Origin: an uncultured Clostridia bacterium
GTDB lineage: Bacteria; Bacillota; Clostridia; TANB77; CAG-508
Length of the DNA stretch: 64,000 nt
Assembly (NCBI GenBank): GCA_928721915.1
Contig: CAKMVZ010000001.1
Coordinates: 248,001-312,000 of the forward strand
Direction of reading: 5' to 3'
Shown: positions 27,960 through 37,647 of the stretch, one piece after another
Layout: each line of letters starts with the position of its first letter
Position numbering within the stretch: the stretch's first letter is position 1
Made by a program: the position numbers and the translations under genes
The notes under the pieces: generated by a model
What the model was told of the DNA's origin: nothing
Database searches by the model: none
The model's input: the letters and a program-made list of their open reading frames with translations, nothing else

Positions 27960-29238
27960 ATGCAAATTATTGAAAATAATAAAGTTAAAGAAAAAATGTA
28001 TAAGGAAAAACTAGACAATGGCTTAGATATTATGATTATACCTAAAAAAGGAGTTCAAAAGAAGTATATTATTTGGGGTATAAATTTTGGATCAGTTGAT
28101 AATAAATTTATTTTAGGTGATAGTAAAGAAGTTACAAAAATTCCAGACGGAATTGCTCATTATTTAGAGCATAAAATGTTTGAACAAAGAAATGGAATAA
28201 ATAGTTTAGATGCTTTATGTGCATTAGGAGTTGACGCAAATGCTTTTACTACAAATAATTTTACTGCATATTTATATGAATGCACAGATAAATTTTATGA
28301 AGCATTAGATGAATTTATGGATTATGTTCAAAATCCATATTATACTACGGAAAATGTAAATAAAGAACGTGGAATAATAGAGCAAGAAATTGCTATGTAT
28401 GATGATGAGCCGGAATGGCAGCTTTATATGAATACTATGAAATTACTTTATCATAATAATCCTGTAAGAATTGATATTGCTGGAACAAAAGAATCAATCG
28501 CAGAAATTACAGAAAATACTTTATATACAATATATAATAATTTTTATACTCCAGAAAATATGGCAATTGCTGTAGTTCGGAGATTTTGAACCAGAAGAAA
28601 TTTTACAAGAAATTAAAAAGAGGATAACAAAAAAGGCCTCAAATATTAAAATTACTAGAGTAGTTGATGATGAACCAGAAGAAATTTGTAATAAGAAAAA
28701 AGAAGTTAAGATGGATATAAGCATGCCTATTTTTATGGTAGCATATAAAGTTAAAATGGATAATAAAGATATGGTAAAAAAAGATTTAAGTATTGAAATC
28801 TTAAGTAATATTATATTTGGAAAAAGTTCTAATTTATATCAGAAACTTTATAATGAAGGATTAATTTTTTCAGAGCTTGGTTTTGACTTTGATTTTGCGA
28901 GAAATTATGCTCATTATGCAATACAAGGAACATCTGAAAATCCTGAAAAAGTTATTGAAGAAATAAAAAACGAAGTGGATTTTTATTTAAATCAAGGAAT
29001 TCCTGAAGAGGATTTTGAAAGGGTTAAGAAAAAAGTATATGGAGATATGATAAAAGATTATAATGATGTTAGAACAATCGGAAATCATGTTATGGCTTAT
29101 TATTTTAGAGGAATAAGTATATTTGACTTTTTTGAAGAATTTGATTCTATTTCTAAGGAATATGTAGAAAGCGTCTTAAAAGAAGTTTTTGATGAAAATA
29201 AAAAAGTAATATCAATCGTAAAACCTAAAGATAATTAA
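27960..29238 (+). CDS. M16 zinc peptidase (YfmH-like), read through a +1 CGG shift
   Basis: 425 residues with the C at 28578 skipped. The inverted zinc motif HYLEH is at residues 67-71 with the downstream ligand in the ERGIIEQEIAMYDDEPEW helix, so this is the catalytic member of the pair. At codon 207 the zero frame reads GTT CGG AGA TTT TGA; the +1 frame gives AIAVVGDFEPEEI, and VGDF is the usual wording at that point of M16 proteins. The second half (YHALQGTSE-like, here YAIQGTSENPEKV) follows to the C-terminus. The whole second domain depends on the shift. It ends 15 bases before the lgt start and is probably in the same operon. Confidence 0.92.
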
Positions 29239-29253
29239 ATGGAAGGAAATATA

Positions 29254-30067
29254 ATGAATATAGTAAAATTTCCAGGTTTTAATTTAGAATTAAATGTCCC
29301 AAAATATTTAATACAATTTGGAAATATAAAAATATATATGTATGCTTTTTGTATTGTTTTAGGGATTATAATAGGATTAATTTTAGCTAAAATTTCAAAA
29401 GAGAAATTTGGAATAAAATATGATACAGTTTTAGAAATTGTAATAGGTTCCATAATATTTGGAACAATAGGTGCAAGGCTTTATTATGTTATTTTTAATT
29501 TATCAGAATATTTAAAAGAACCTTTAAAAATTTTTGATATAAATTCTGGTGGACTAGCTATATACGGCGGAATTATTGGAATATTAATCTTTATATTTAT
29601 TAAATGTAAAAAAGATAAAATTTCTTTTTTAGATGTATGTGATTATTTAGTGCCATATTTAGTTTTAGGTCAAGCAATAGGTAGATTTGGAAATTTTTTT
29701 AATATAGAAGCTTATGGTAAGCCAACAGATTCAATTTTTAGAATGGGAATTTATGTAGAATCGCGGATATACAGAAGTTCAGCCAGTATTTTTGTACGAA
29801 TCAATTTGCAATTTTATTATTTTTATAATTTTAAGAATATTGCAGAAAAAAAGAAAATTTCAAGGTCAAATTTTGTATTTATATTTTATAATGTATGGTT
29901 TTATAAGAATGCTAATAGAGCCTTTGAGAATTGATAGTTTATGGATAGGAAATTTTAGAGTTTCACAAATTTTATCTTTTGTACTTTTTGTCAGTTTTTT
30001 AATAATCTATTTAAAAAAGATTTTTTTTGTGTCGAAAAAAATAAAACTCTGTAATACGAAAATATAA
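29254..30067 (+). CDS. lgt: Prolipoprotein diacylglyceryl transferase, read through a +1 CGG shift
   Basis: 270 residues with the C at 29764 skipped. Lgt adds diacylglycerol to the lipobox Cys of prolipoproteins in the membrane. Several transmembrane helices are visible, with YMYAFCIVLGIIIGL, GARLYYVIF, SGGLAIYGGIIG and the signature GQAIGRFGNFFNIEAYG. At the site zero frame reads TCG CGG ATA, while the +1 frame gives ESGYTEVQPVFLYES, matching the Lgt motif P-x-FLYES. The final part (IEPLRIDSLWIGNFRVSQILS) is conserved as well. The start ATG at 29254 has AAGGAAA seven bases upstream; the upstream ATG at 29239 does not. Confidence 0.93.
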
Positions 30068-30080
30068 ATTATTTTCGACA
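30030..30080. promoter_or_regulatory. Two Spo0A-box-like sites before the Spo0E-like gene
   Basis: TGTCGAA (30030-30036) and its reverse complement TTCGACA (30074-30080) match the core of the 0A box. They lie 80-130 bases before a gene whose family acts on Spo0A~P, suggesting feedback. Confidence 0.5.
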
Positions 30081-30159
30081 TTTTATTGACTTTGATTTTT
30101 TATTATGATAATTTAAAAACATACAAAAGAAAAATTTGTAAAAAAGGAGAGATAAAACT

Positions 30160-30300
30160 ATGTTAAATGATGAAATTTGTAAATTAAGAGATAAATTAAA
30201 TGAAAGTATTTTAAAAGAAAAAGACTATGAAACAATATATTCGATAAGTGTAGAGCTAGATGAATTAATTGCAAAGTTTTATAGAGAAAAAGTTAGATAA
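30160..30300 (+). CDS. Spo0E-like small regulatory protein
   Basis: 46 residues forming two short helices. It has the family motif SVELDELIAKFY (S-x3-L-D-x-L-I-x3-Y), as in Spo0E-type phosphatases that remove phosphate from Spo0A. The second helix and motif are intact and the length suits the family. AAAGGAGAG lies 8 bases before the ATG. It stands alone between lgt and the Nudix gene. The Spo0A-box-like sites just upstream support a link to sporulation control, but the target is inferred. Confidence 0.75.
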   Translation: MLNDEICKLRDKLNESILKEKDYETIYSISVELDELIAKFYREKVR

Positions 30301-30350
30301 TTATATACATTTTTTATAATTTATTATATAATACAAAAAGGTGATATTAG

Positions 30351-30884
30351 ATGAACAATAAATTATTAAGCGAAGAAGTAAAATATGATGGACCAAGATT
30401 TAATGTAGTTCAAAAAAAGTATATAAGAGATGATGGGGTTGAATTTATAAGGGATATAGTAAATCCAGGAGAAGCAGTTGTAATTTTACCTATTAATGAA
30501 AAAAATGAAGTGATTTTTGAAACACAACTTAGAGAATCAATTGGAAAAGTTTCATTAGAACTTCCCGCAGGAAGAATAGATCCAGGTGAAATTCCAATTC
30601 AAGCTGCAAAAAGAGAATTAGAAGAAGAAACAGGATTTGTAGCAAATAAATTAGAACTAATGATAAGTTTATATCCTTCAACTGGATATACAAGTGAAAA
30701 AGTACATATTTTTTTAGCAAAAGATTTAAAAAAAGGTCATGTAAAATTAGATGCAACTGAAGAAATTTTAAATCTAGTTAATATACCAATAGAAGAATGC
30801 ATAAAAAAAGCTAAAAATGGCGAACTAGAGAATGCTAGCCAAATTATTGCAATTTTGCTATATAATATTAAATATATGAACTAA
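30351..30884 (+). CDS. nudF: Nudix hydrolase, ADP-ribose pyrophosphatase-like
   Basis: 177 residues. The Nudix box is complete: GRIDPGEIPIQAAKRELEEETGF, with the preceding LELPAG typical of ADP-ribose pyrophosphatases, which split ADP-ribose to AMP and ribose 5-phosphate. The N-terminal beta strand region (YDGPRFNVVQKKYIRDDG) and the ending YPSTGYTSEKVHIFLA also fit this subfamily. AAAGGTGAT lies 6 bases before the ATG. The MscS-type channel follows after 15 bases, so the two are likely co-transcribed. The symbol is a subfamily assignment. Confidence 0.88.
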   Translation: MNNKLLSEEVKYDGPRFNVVQKKYIRDDGVEFIRDIVNPGEAVVILPINEKNEVIFETQLRESIGKVSLELPAGRIDPGEIPIQAAKRELEEETGFVANKLELMISLYPSTGYTSEKVHIFLAKDLKKGHVKLDATEEILNLVNIPIEECIKKAKNGELENASQIIAILLYNIKYMN

Positions 30885-30899
30885 TGAAAAGGAGTATTT

Positions 30900-31994
30900 A
30901 TGGGTATATTAGAAAATTTATCTAAAGAAGAATTAACAAATATAGTAAAAATATTTGATATTCAAATTGCTATTGTAATTGTTTTAGTAGTTTTTGTAAC
31001 AAAATCTATTTTTGCTAGAATTGTTATAGATATATTTTATAAAATTCAAAAAAGAAAAGCTAATCCAAAAGAAAGTAGTATGTATAATACAATAAGATGG
31101 ATGTATGTTTTCTTAGGTTTATTTTTAGCTTCAAAGATTTTACCATTAACAGGAGACGTATCTGTTATTGTAGATACATTTTTTAAAATTATATTTATAA
31201 TCTTTGTAACTCAAACTATTAATAATATGATTTTTGTAAAAGATTCTATAATATTTCGAAGAAATAAAGAAAAAGCAATTAGTGATACAATAAGTGGTTT
31301 TGTTTTTAGAATATGTAGAATACTTACATGGTGTGTAGCAGTATATATTATATTCTATGCGTTGGGATTTGACTTAAGTGGATTGATTACAGGTCTTGGA
31401 ATAGGAACAGTTTTAATCTCATTAGCTGCACAAGATACAGTAAAGAGCTTACTTAGTGGTTTTACAATTTTATCTGATAAACCTTTTGTTATAGGAGATT
31501 TTGTAAAAGTAGGATTATATTCTGGAACAGTAATTAATATTACTTTTAGGAGTACAAGAATAAGATGTGTAGATAATTCTATTGTAACTATTCCAAATTC
31601 AACTATAACCACAGATTATGTAATAAATTGGAGTAAATTAAAGACAAGAAGAATAGACTATATTTTAAATATTGAAATGGATGCATCTACTGATCAACTT
31701 AAAAAAATAGTAAAAGAAATAAAGACAGTTTTATGTTCAAAGGACTATGTAAAAGAAGATTCTGTTTATGTAGGATTCAATACAATATCACAATACAGTA
31801 ATGATATAACAATTTTCTTTTACGTAAATGAGACAGATTATAATAAATACTTAGATTTAAAACAAGAAATTAACTTAGAAATTTTACAAATATTAGAAAA
31901 AGAAAATGTAAATTTAGCATTCCCAACAGAAACAGTTCATGTAAAAAATATAGATGATAAAAAAGTAAATTTAGCAAAAAATGACGAAGCCTAG
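30900..31994 (+). CDS. Small-conductance mechanosensitive channel (MscS family)
   Basis: 364 residues. Transmembrane helices are predicted near 20-40, 60-80, 90-105 and 125-150. The pore helix and beta domain are characteristic: GLITGLGIGTVLISLAAQDTVKSLLSGFTILSDKPFVIGDFVK, then GTVINITFRSTRIRCVDNSIVTIPNS. In MscS this part lines the pore and begins the vestibule that releases osmolytes on osmotic downshock. The C-terminal alpha/beta part is complete. It starts 15 bases after the Nudix gene with AAAAGGAG at the proper distance. The stop codon lies inside a terminator hairpin. Confidence 0.92.
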   Translation: MGILENLSKEELTNIVKIFDIQIAIVIVLVVFVTKSIFARIVIDIFYKIQKRKANPKESSMYNTIRWMYVFLGLFLASKILPLTGDVSVIVDTFFKIIFIIFVTQTINNMIFVKDSIIFRRNKEKAISDTISGFVFRICRILTWCVAVYIIFYALGFDLSGLITGLGIGTVLISLAAQDTVKSLLSGFTILSDKPFVIGDFVKVGLYSGTVINITFRSTRIRCVDNSIVTIPNSTITTDYVINWSKLKTRRIDYILNIEMDASTDQLKKIVKEIKTVLCSKDYVKEDSVYVGFNTISQYSNDITIFFYVNETDYNKYLDLKQEINLEILQILEKENVNLAFPTETVHVKNIDDKKVNLAKNDEA

Positions 31995-32013
31995 AATTTA
32001 AGGCTTCGTTTAT
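31984..32013 (+). terminator. Terminator overlapping the MscS-family stop codon
   Basis: ACGAAGCCT (31984-31992) pairs with AGGCTTCGT (32001-32009), then TT. The hairpin includes the last codons of the channel gene. Confidence 0.8.
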
Positions 32014-32043
32014 AGTTTATATTACAGAAAGGAATGATAGAAA

Positions 32044-32796
32044 ATGAAAGCTTTAGTAACAGGTGCTTCATCAGGAATTGGTAGAGATATGGCAAAATAT
32101 CTAGCAAAAAAAGGATATGATTTGATTTTAGTAGCAAGAAGGCAAAATTTATTAGAAGAAATAAAATCTGAAATTAATAATGTGAATGTTGAAATTGAAG
32201 TAATGGATATAAGCAATAAAGAAAATTGTGAAAATTTATTTAAAAAATATCAAAATGTAGATATTTTAATAAATAATGCAGGATTTGGGAAATTTGGAGA
32301 ATTTAAAGATATTGATTTAGAAACTGAAATAAATATGATTAATACAAATATTATAGCAGTTCATATTTTAACTAAATTATATTTACAAGAAATGGTAAAA
32401 AGAGACAGGGGATATATTTTAAATGTATCTTCAATTGCAGGTATTCTTCCAGGTGGCCCTTTAATGGCAACATATTATGCAACAAAGGCTTATGTTGTTT
32501 CTTTTACAAGAGGGATTATGCAAGAGTTAAAAGAGAAAAATTCAAATGTACACATATGTGCATTATGTCCAGGACCAGTAAAAACAAATTTTGATAATGT
32601 AGCAAATGTACAGTTTTCTTTAAAAGGTTTATCAAGCGATTATGTAGCGAAATATGCGATAGATAAAATGTTTCAAAAGAAAAATATTATAATACCGGGT
32701 TTATCAATAAAGATTCTTTCAAAATTATCTAGATTAGCTCCAACAAATATAGATTTGAAAATTGCGTATTATAATCAAAAGAGGAAGTCGAAATAA
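32044..32796 (+). CDS. Short-chain dehydrogenase/reductase
   Basis: 250 residues, a classical SDR. The nucleotide-binding TGASSGIG is at residues 6-13, followed by NNAGFG, the catalytic Ser in LNVSSIAG, and YYATK at 144-148 (catalytic Tyr144 and Lys148), then PGPVKTNF. It is closest to the DltE/YqjQ-like group that lacks a known substrate, rather than to the EF-P reductase YmfI found beside M16 pairs. The MscS terminator separates it from the upstream gene. AAAGGAATG precedes the start. NADP use is likely because an Arg-rich segment (ARRQ) follows beta-2. Confidence 0.88.
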   Translation: MKALVTGASSGIGRDMAKYLAKKGYDLILVARRQNLLEEIKSEINNVNVEIEVMDISNKENCENLFKKYQNVDILINNAGFGKFGEFKDIDLETEINMINTNIIAVHILTKLYLQEMVKRDRGYILNVSSIAGILPGGPLMATYYATKAYVVSFTRGIMQELKEKNSNVHICALCPGPVKTNFDNVANVQFSLKGLSSDYVAKYAIDKMFQKKNIIIPGLSIKILSKLSRLAPTNIDLKIAYYNQKRKSK

Positions 32797-32833
32797 GGGA
32801 TTAAATTTTTAAAAAATTTTGGAATAAAATATT

Positions 32834-32888
32834 CTCTTAAGAGAAAACTAGATTTAAAAATTAGTTTTCTTTTAAGGGATTTTTTTAT
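32834..32888 (+). terminator. Shared terminator family, copy 1
   Basis: CTCTTAAGAGAAAACTA pairs with TTAGTTTTCTTTTAAGGGA, followed by TTTTTT. Related copies lie at 35561, 37279, 49983 and 50754, all in the pilin region. Confidence 0.85.
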
Positions 32889-32982
32889 TTAAAATTGTAT
32901 TTTTGGTTAGCATAAAATTAAATTAGTTTAGATGTGTGAGACCGCTTTTTGTTGCATATATTTGATTTAGAAGAGTGAATCC

Positions 32983-33139
32983 GCTTTTAAGGGTTTATAT
33001 TTTTTAAAAGGGCAAAATCCCTACTTCGAAGAAAATGTAATCTTGATGGTTTTTGGAACCCTCAAGATAACATTTTCTAGCTCGCTGGTCCCCACACAAG
33101 TTTTGCTTATCCTTTAAAAAAATATAAACCCTTAAAAGC
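32983..33139 (+). repeat. 157-bp structured palindromic element, copy 2
   Basis: 29-bp arms (32983-33011 and 33111-33139) with one mismatch. The interior differs from copy 1 at few positions. The left flank reads GTGAATCC, and a related GTGTGAGACC stands 45 bases further left. From 33140 to 33558 I see only AT-rich DNA without genes or clear signals. Confidence 0.85.
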
Positions 33140-33558
33140 TACTGATTAGTTTAAAATAAGTAACTACAAAATTAAAAGATACTTAAGTGTCTTGAAATAA
33201 GTAGGTAGTAAAAGTATATAATCAAAAAGTTATTTTTTTACTTTAAGATAAGTAAATACAAAAAATGTATTACTAGAAAACTTTTATATTAAATAATTAC
33301 TAGTAAAACATGAATGATTAAAATTCATATTTTACTATAAAGTAAATAAGTGTCTAAAAATATTTAAAAAAACTATTCTGTATATAAATATAATATTTAA
33401 AAAATTTATTTTGTAATTATAAACAAGTAAATATTAGAAAATATTATTGAATTAAAGCTATTTTGTTTTATAAAAAAGCGAGTATCATAAAAAATATTGT
33501 TAAATTTATTGTATAAGTTTAAAATATTTTTTTACTTAAAAATAATTTTTTAAAACTA

Positions 33559-33613
33559 TTTACAATTAAAAATATTAAAGTTATAATTTCAGTAAAGTTG
33601 GTTATATAACCAA
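33559..33613 (+). promoter_or_regulatory. Promoter plus TTGGTT/AACCAA palindrome, first copy
   Basis: TTTACA (33559), 17-base spacer, TATAAT (33582-33587). Palindrome TTGGTT-ATAT-AACCAA at 33598-33613 lies at the start point; it recurs before the genes at 37648 and 50985. Confidence 0.7.
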
Positions 33614-33651
33614 TATAAATTTAGAAAAATAAAATGATAGGGAGGAAAAGT

Positions 33652-35501
33652 ATGAATAAACAGAAGAATTTAAAATTATCAAACCGTGAAAGCCTTGCAG
33701 CTGTACACACACACACACACACACACACTTATAATTGGTTTAAGTGATTTTTTAACAAATTTTAAATCAAAAAAGTTCAAAAAATTTTTTAATCATAAGA
33801 AAGATTTAATAAATCTGAAAAATGAAGAAAAAAGTTTTAATCAAAAATTTCAAGAAAAAGAATTTAAAAGGGAAAATTATTTTAATAAAAAAATTTTCAA
33901 AAATAATATTGAAAAAGATTTAAAAAATAATTTTAAAAACAATTTAAAAACTGGTATTTTAAGTTTAAATTCAGGAATAACTCTAATCGCGCTTATAATT
34001 ACAATAATAGTATTATTAATATTAGCAGGAGTAACAATATCGGCTTTAGTGCGGAGAAAATGGAATATTAAATCAAGCAATAAACTCAGCTGATAGAACA
34101 AATATAGCAAAAGAGTTAGAGATGTTACAAATGGCGGTATCGGGCTCTTTAAATGAAGATTTATCAATAAATGGAGATAGCTTAAAAACAAATATAGAAA
34201 ACACCTTAGGAAATAATGATTTTGAATTTATAGATAATGGAGATGGAAGTTTTAAAGTAAAAATAAATTCTTCAGATAGATTATATTATATAGAAGAAAA
34301 TGGAAATATAATATCACCAGAAAATATGATAGAAATAGCTTCAGCAGAAGAATTGAAAACATTTAGAGATGAAGTAAATTCAGGAAATAGTTATGAAGGT
34401 TGGTATATTTATTTAACTAATAATATAACATTAGATATAAATGAACAATGGGAACCGATAGGTTTATATTTAAATGAAAATACAAACCCTTATGATGAAA
34501 CAAACTTACCTTTTAGTGGGGTATTTGACGGAAGTGGACATGAAGTAGAAGGAATATATATAAATGCAACAGATAAAGCATATGGACTATTTGGGCTTAT
34601 AGATGATGGAAAAGTTTTAAATTTAAGTATTGGAGAAAACTGTGATATAACAGGAGGAAAAGCAACAGCTGGAATTGCTGGTTATATTTGTGGTAATTCG
34701 ATAATAAATAATTGCTCAAACTATTCAAATATTTCGGGAGATTTTTCGGGTGGAGTAGTGGGATACTCATCTGGTTCAAAAATATATTATTGTGACAATT
34801 ATGGGAATATTGAAGGAAACTATCTAACAGGAGGAGTAATTGGAGGATGTGGCAATCATGAGAAATCTCTTGTTTATAATTGTCATAATTCAGGAAATAT
34901 TGTTTGTACAACCTACTGGGCTGGTGGTATAGTTGGATATTTTGCAAATGAAAGCAAATTATCTAATTGTTATAATGATGGAAAAGTTGAAGGTGGTTAT
35001 TATGTAGGTGGAATATCTGGAAGTATGGGAGATAAATGTATATTAGAAAATTCATATAATTCAGGTACAATATATAGTACATCCTTTTCTTCGACTCAAG
35101 CATCATGCACAGGTGGGATAATTGGGGTTAATGATAATTCAACTGTAATTAATGTATATAATATCGGAAGTGTCTCTGGACTATATAAATATATTGGTGG
35201 TATAGCTGGAGTTAATAGAGGGATTTTAGAAAACGCATACAATATTGGAAACATTGATGGAGAAAGCTTTGGCGGAATAGTTGGAAATAATGAAATTTAT
35301 AATGATTCTATTGGAATAATAAGAAATAGTTATTGTTTGGATAATTATCCTTTATATGGAAATAATTTATCAACAATTAGTTTAGAATGTATAACTTTAG
35401 ATGAAACTCAATTAAAATTAATTACAACAACATTAGGCTCAGCTTTTAAAATAGATATTGAAAATATAAATAATGGTTATCCAATATTATGTTGGCAATA
35501 A
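33652..35501 (+). CDS. Phase-variable prepilin-like protein with GLUG repeats; +1 CGG shift and CA-repeat
   Basis: About 616 residues in the ON state. The ATG at 33652 has GGGAGGAAA just upstream and reads MNKQKNLKLSNRESLAAV into a CA repeat (33706-33728), where the present length runs into TAA after 29 codons. The following Lys/Phe/Asn-rich spacer and the rest lie in the next frame, so adding one CA, or losing two, would join them. The hydrophobic segment (SGITLIALIITIIVLLILAGVTISALV) is followed by the +1 CGG site at 34052, then GENGILNQAINSADRTN. The long C-terminal part has repeated GGIVGY, NCYNDGKVEG, GGISGSMGD, NSYNSGTI units, the GLUG family of beta-helix repeats. It is a surface protein and an obvious contingency locus. 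Confidence 0.8.
33706..33728 (+). repeat. CA dinucleotide repeat (phase-variation tract)
   Basis: 23 bases of alternating C and A near the 5' end of a surface-protein gene. Length changes of 2 bases switch the reading frame; the present length is OFF for the ATG at 33652. Confidence 0.85.
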
Positions 35502-35560
35502 ATATTAATACATTTAAAAGTCAGATAGTAATTTCTTAAATTTTTAGGAATAAAATTAAA

Positions 35561-35613
35561 CTCTTAAGAGAAAACTAGAATAAAACTTAAGTTTCTTTTA
35601 AGAGATTTTTTTA
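35561..35613 (+). terminator. Shared terminator family, copy 2
   Basis: CTCTTAAGAG pairs with CTTTTAAGAG, T-rich tail. The remaining bases to 35954 hold a block similar to 50830-50900, then GTGAT-A-AATTAT repeats and a promoter. Confidence 0.85.
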
Positions 35614-35885
35614 TTTGGAAATTAGGGTTTTTAAATTAAAACCAAAAAGTTTTTATTAATATGAAAATCATTAAAAAAATAATTTTAAATTTGAAAAAAA
35701 TGTTTTAAGGGACGCGTTTAAAAAGCGGATTAATTTGATAAATTTATTAAGTGCTTTGAATATTTTTCAAAGCTCTTTTGTTATTAAAATTGCAAAAGTG
35801 TGATTAATTAATAAATAAACATTGAAATAATGTGATGAAATTATAAAATATATATGAAAAAATGTGATAAAATTATTTGGAAAGC

Positions 35886-35913
35886 TTGCAAAAATGTGAA
35901 GAAGTGGTATAAT
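35886..35913 (+). promoter_or_regulatory. Promoter of the AAA/DUF4143 ATPase gene
   Basis: TTGCAA, 16-base spacer, TATAAT, about 41 bases before the ATG. Three tandem ATGTGATA-like words (35830-35900) lie upstream and are repeated near 50535-50590. Confidence 0.55.
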
Positions 35914-35954
35914 TTATATTAGAACTGAGTATATTAGTTATAGAAGGTGATTAT

Positions 35955-37253
35955 ATGAAAAGATTTATAGTTGATAAATTAATTAAATGGAAAAATAGTA
36001 AATATAGAAAACCTCTAATTTTAAAAGGTGCAAGACAAGTTGGTAAAACATATATATTAAAAGAATTTGGAAAAGAAAATTATGATGATATTGCATATTT
36101 TAACTTTGATCATGATACAGATTTATATAATTTATTTGTAAATTCTAAAGAGCCAAAAAGAATTCTAGAACAGCTTGCTTTTATATATGGAAAAGCAATA
36201 ATTCCTGGCAAAACATTAATATTTTTTGATGAAATACAGGAATGTCCAGATGCACTAAATAGTTTAAAATATTTTCAAGAAGAAGCAAATGAATATCATA
36301 TTGTTTGTGCTGGAAGTTTATTAGGAATTAGATTATCACATACTTCATTTCCTGTTGGAAAAGTTGATTTTATGAATTTATATCCAATGACTTTTAGTGA
36401 ATTTTTGATTGCTGATAATTGTGAAAATTTAGTAGATTACATGAAATCAATAGAAAAAATTGAAAATATTCCAGATATATTTTTTAATATGCTAGAAGAA
36501 AAATTAAAAGCGTATTTTATAATTGGAGGAATGCCTGAAGCTGTTTACTCATGGGTAAATGAAAAAAACGTGGAAATGGTAAATAGAATTCAAACCAATA
36601 TATTACAAGCATATGAAAACGATTTTTCAAAACATGTAAAAAATAACGAAGCAAATAAGATTTCATTAATATGGAATAGCATTCCTTCACAGCTTACAAA
36701 AGAAAATAAAAAATTTTTATATCAAACAATAAAACAAGGTGCAAGAGCTAGAGAATATGAGGATGCCTTAAATTGGTTAAATGATGCTAATTTAATATAT
36801 AAAGTTTATAATGTAAATAAAGTTGGACTTCCTCTTAAAGCTTATGAAGATTTGAGTTCATTTAAAATATATATGAATGATGTAGGGCTACTTAGAAGAA
36901 TGTCGAATTTAGATAGTAAAATTATAATTCAAGGTAATAAACTTTTTGAAGAATTTAAAGGAGCGTATGCAGAAAATTTTATTTTAAATATGTTAACTTA
37001 TTTATATGAAAATACGCCAAATTATTTTACTTTTGATAGGTATGAAATAGATTTTGTTATACAAAATAAAAATGAGATAATACCTATTGAGGTTAAGGCA
37101 AATAAATCTACAAATAATTTAAGTTTAACACGATATAATGAAAGAAATGAGAATAAAATTTCAATAAGATTTTCTATGAATAATTTAATACAAAACGAAA
37201 AAATTATAAATGTTCCATTATTTTTAGTAGAATATATAGAAAAATTTATTTAA
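35955..37253 (+). CDS. AAA ATPase with DUF4143 domain
   Basis: 432 residues. The N-terminal AAA_14 domain has Walker A KGARQVGKT (about 24-32), a following YFNFDHDTDLYNLF, and Walker B LIFFDEIQECPDAL; the sensor CAGSLLGI is typical. A second half carries the DUF4143 region, ending in the PD-(D/E)XK-like YEIDFVIQNKNEIIPIEVKAN. Such ATPases are common in Firmicutes and archaea, and their role is uncertain. GAAGGTGAT precedes the ATG. A decayed copy remains at 50632-50728, so the gene and its flanks belong to a duplicated module beside the pilin-like genes. Confidence 0.88.
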   Translation: MKRFIVDKLIKWKNSKYRKPLILKGARQVGKTYILKEFGKENYDDIAYFNFDHDTDLYNLFVNSKEPKRILEQLAFIYGKAIIPGKTLIFFDEIQECPDALNSLKYFQEEANEYHIVCAGSLLGIRLSHTSFPVGKVDFMNLYPMTFSEFLIADNCENLVDYMKSIEKIENIPDIFFNMLEEKLKAYFIIGGMPEAVYSWVNEKNVEMVNRIQTNILQAYENDFSKHVKNNEANKISLIWNSIPSQLTKENKKFLYQTIKQGARAREYEDALNWLNDANLIYKVYNVNKVGLPLKAYEDLSSFKIYMNDVGLLRRMSNLDSKIIIQGNKLFEEFKGAYAENFILNMLTYLYENTPNYFTFDRYEIDFVIQNKNEIIPIEVKANKSTNNLSLTRYNERNENKISIRFSMNNLIQNEKIINVPLFLVEYIEKFI

Positions 37254-37278
37254 TACAATTTTTAAGAATAAAATTAAA

Positions 37279-37331
37279 CTCTTAAGAGAAAACTATATTT
37301 AAAATTAGGTTTTCTTTAAGAGTTTTTTATT
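37279..37331 (+). terminator. Shared terminator family, copy 3
   Basis: CTCTTAAGAG / CTTTAAGAG arms with a T tail, after the ATPase gene. Confidence 0.85.
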
Positions 37332-37348
37332 TTTATTTGAGTTTGTAG

Positions 37349-37386
37349 AGTAAGACCACTTTTAAAAAATATAAACCATTAAAAGC
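37349..37386 (+). repeat. Deleted remnant of a 157-bp element
   Basis: AGAGTAAGACCACTTTTAAA and the following bases match a left flank joined to the right arm of copies 2 and 3 (ATATAAACC-TTAAAAGCTACT), with the core lost. Confidence 0.65.
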
Positions 37387-37560
37387 TACTTAAGTACTTT
37401 AGGATAAGTTAGTACTAAAAATAGAGCTAAAAAACTACTTTGTGTTTTAAAGTGAGTTGGTGTTGAAAAATTGATATTTACAAAATTAGTGTATGATTTA
37501 AAATAAAAAAGTTATAAAAAATATAACTTTGTAAAAGTAAAATTTTTTTGTTGAAAAATG

Positions 37561-37614
37561 TTTACAATTAAAAATATTATAGATATAATTTAATTGTATT
37601 GGTTGTATAACCAA
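37561..37614 (+). promoter_or_regulatory. Promoter plus TTGGTT/AACCAA palindrome, second copy
   Basis: TTTACA (37561-37566), 17-base spacer, TATAAT (37584-37589); palindrome TTGGTT-GTAT-AACCAA at 37599-37614. Confidence 0.75.
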
Positions 37615-37647
37615 TATGAAATTTAAAATTAAATAATGGAGGAAAAC

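Noticed and set aside
33686..34093. GTG at 33686 as the true start of the GLUG pilin gene
   Set aside because: There is no ribosome site before it, while the ATG at 33652 has GGGAGGAAA and a promoter and palindrome matching its paralogues.
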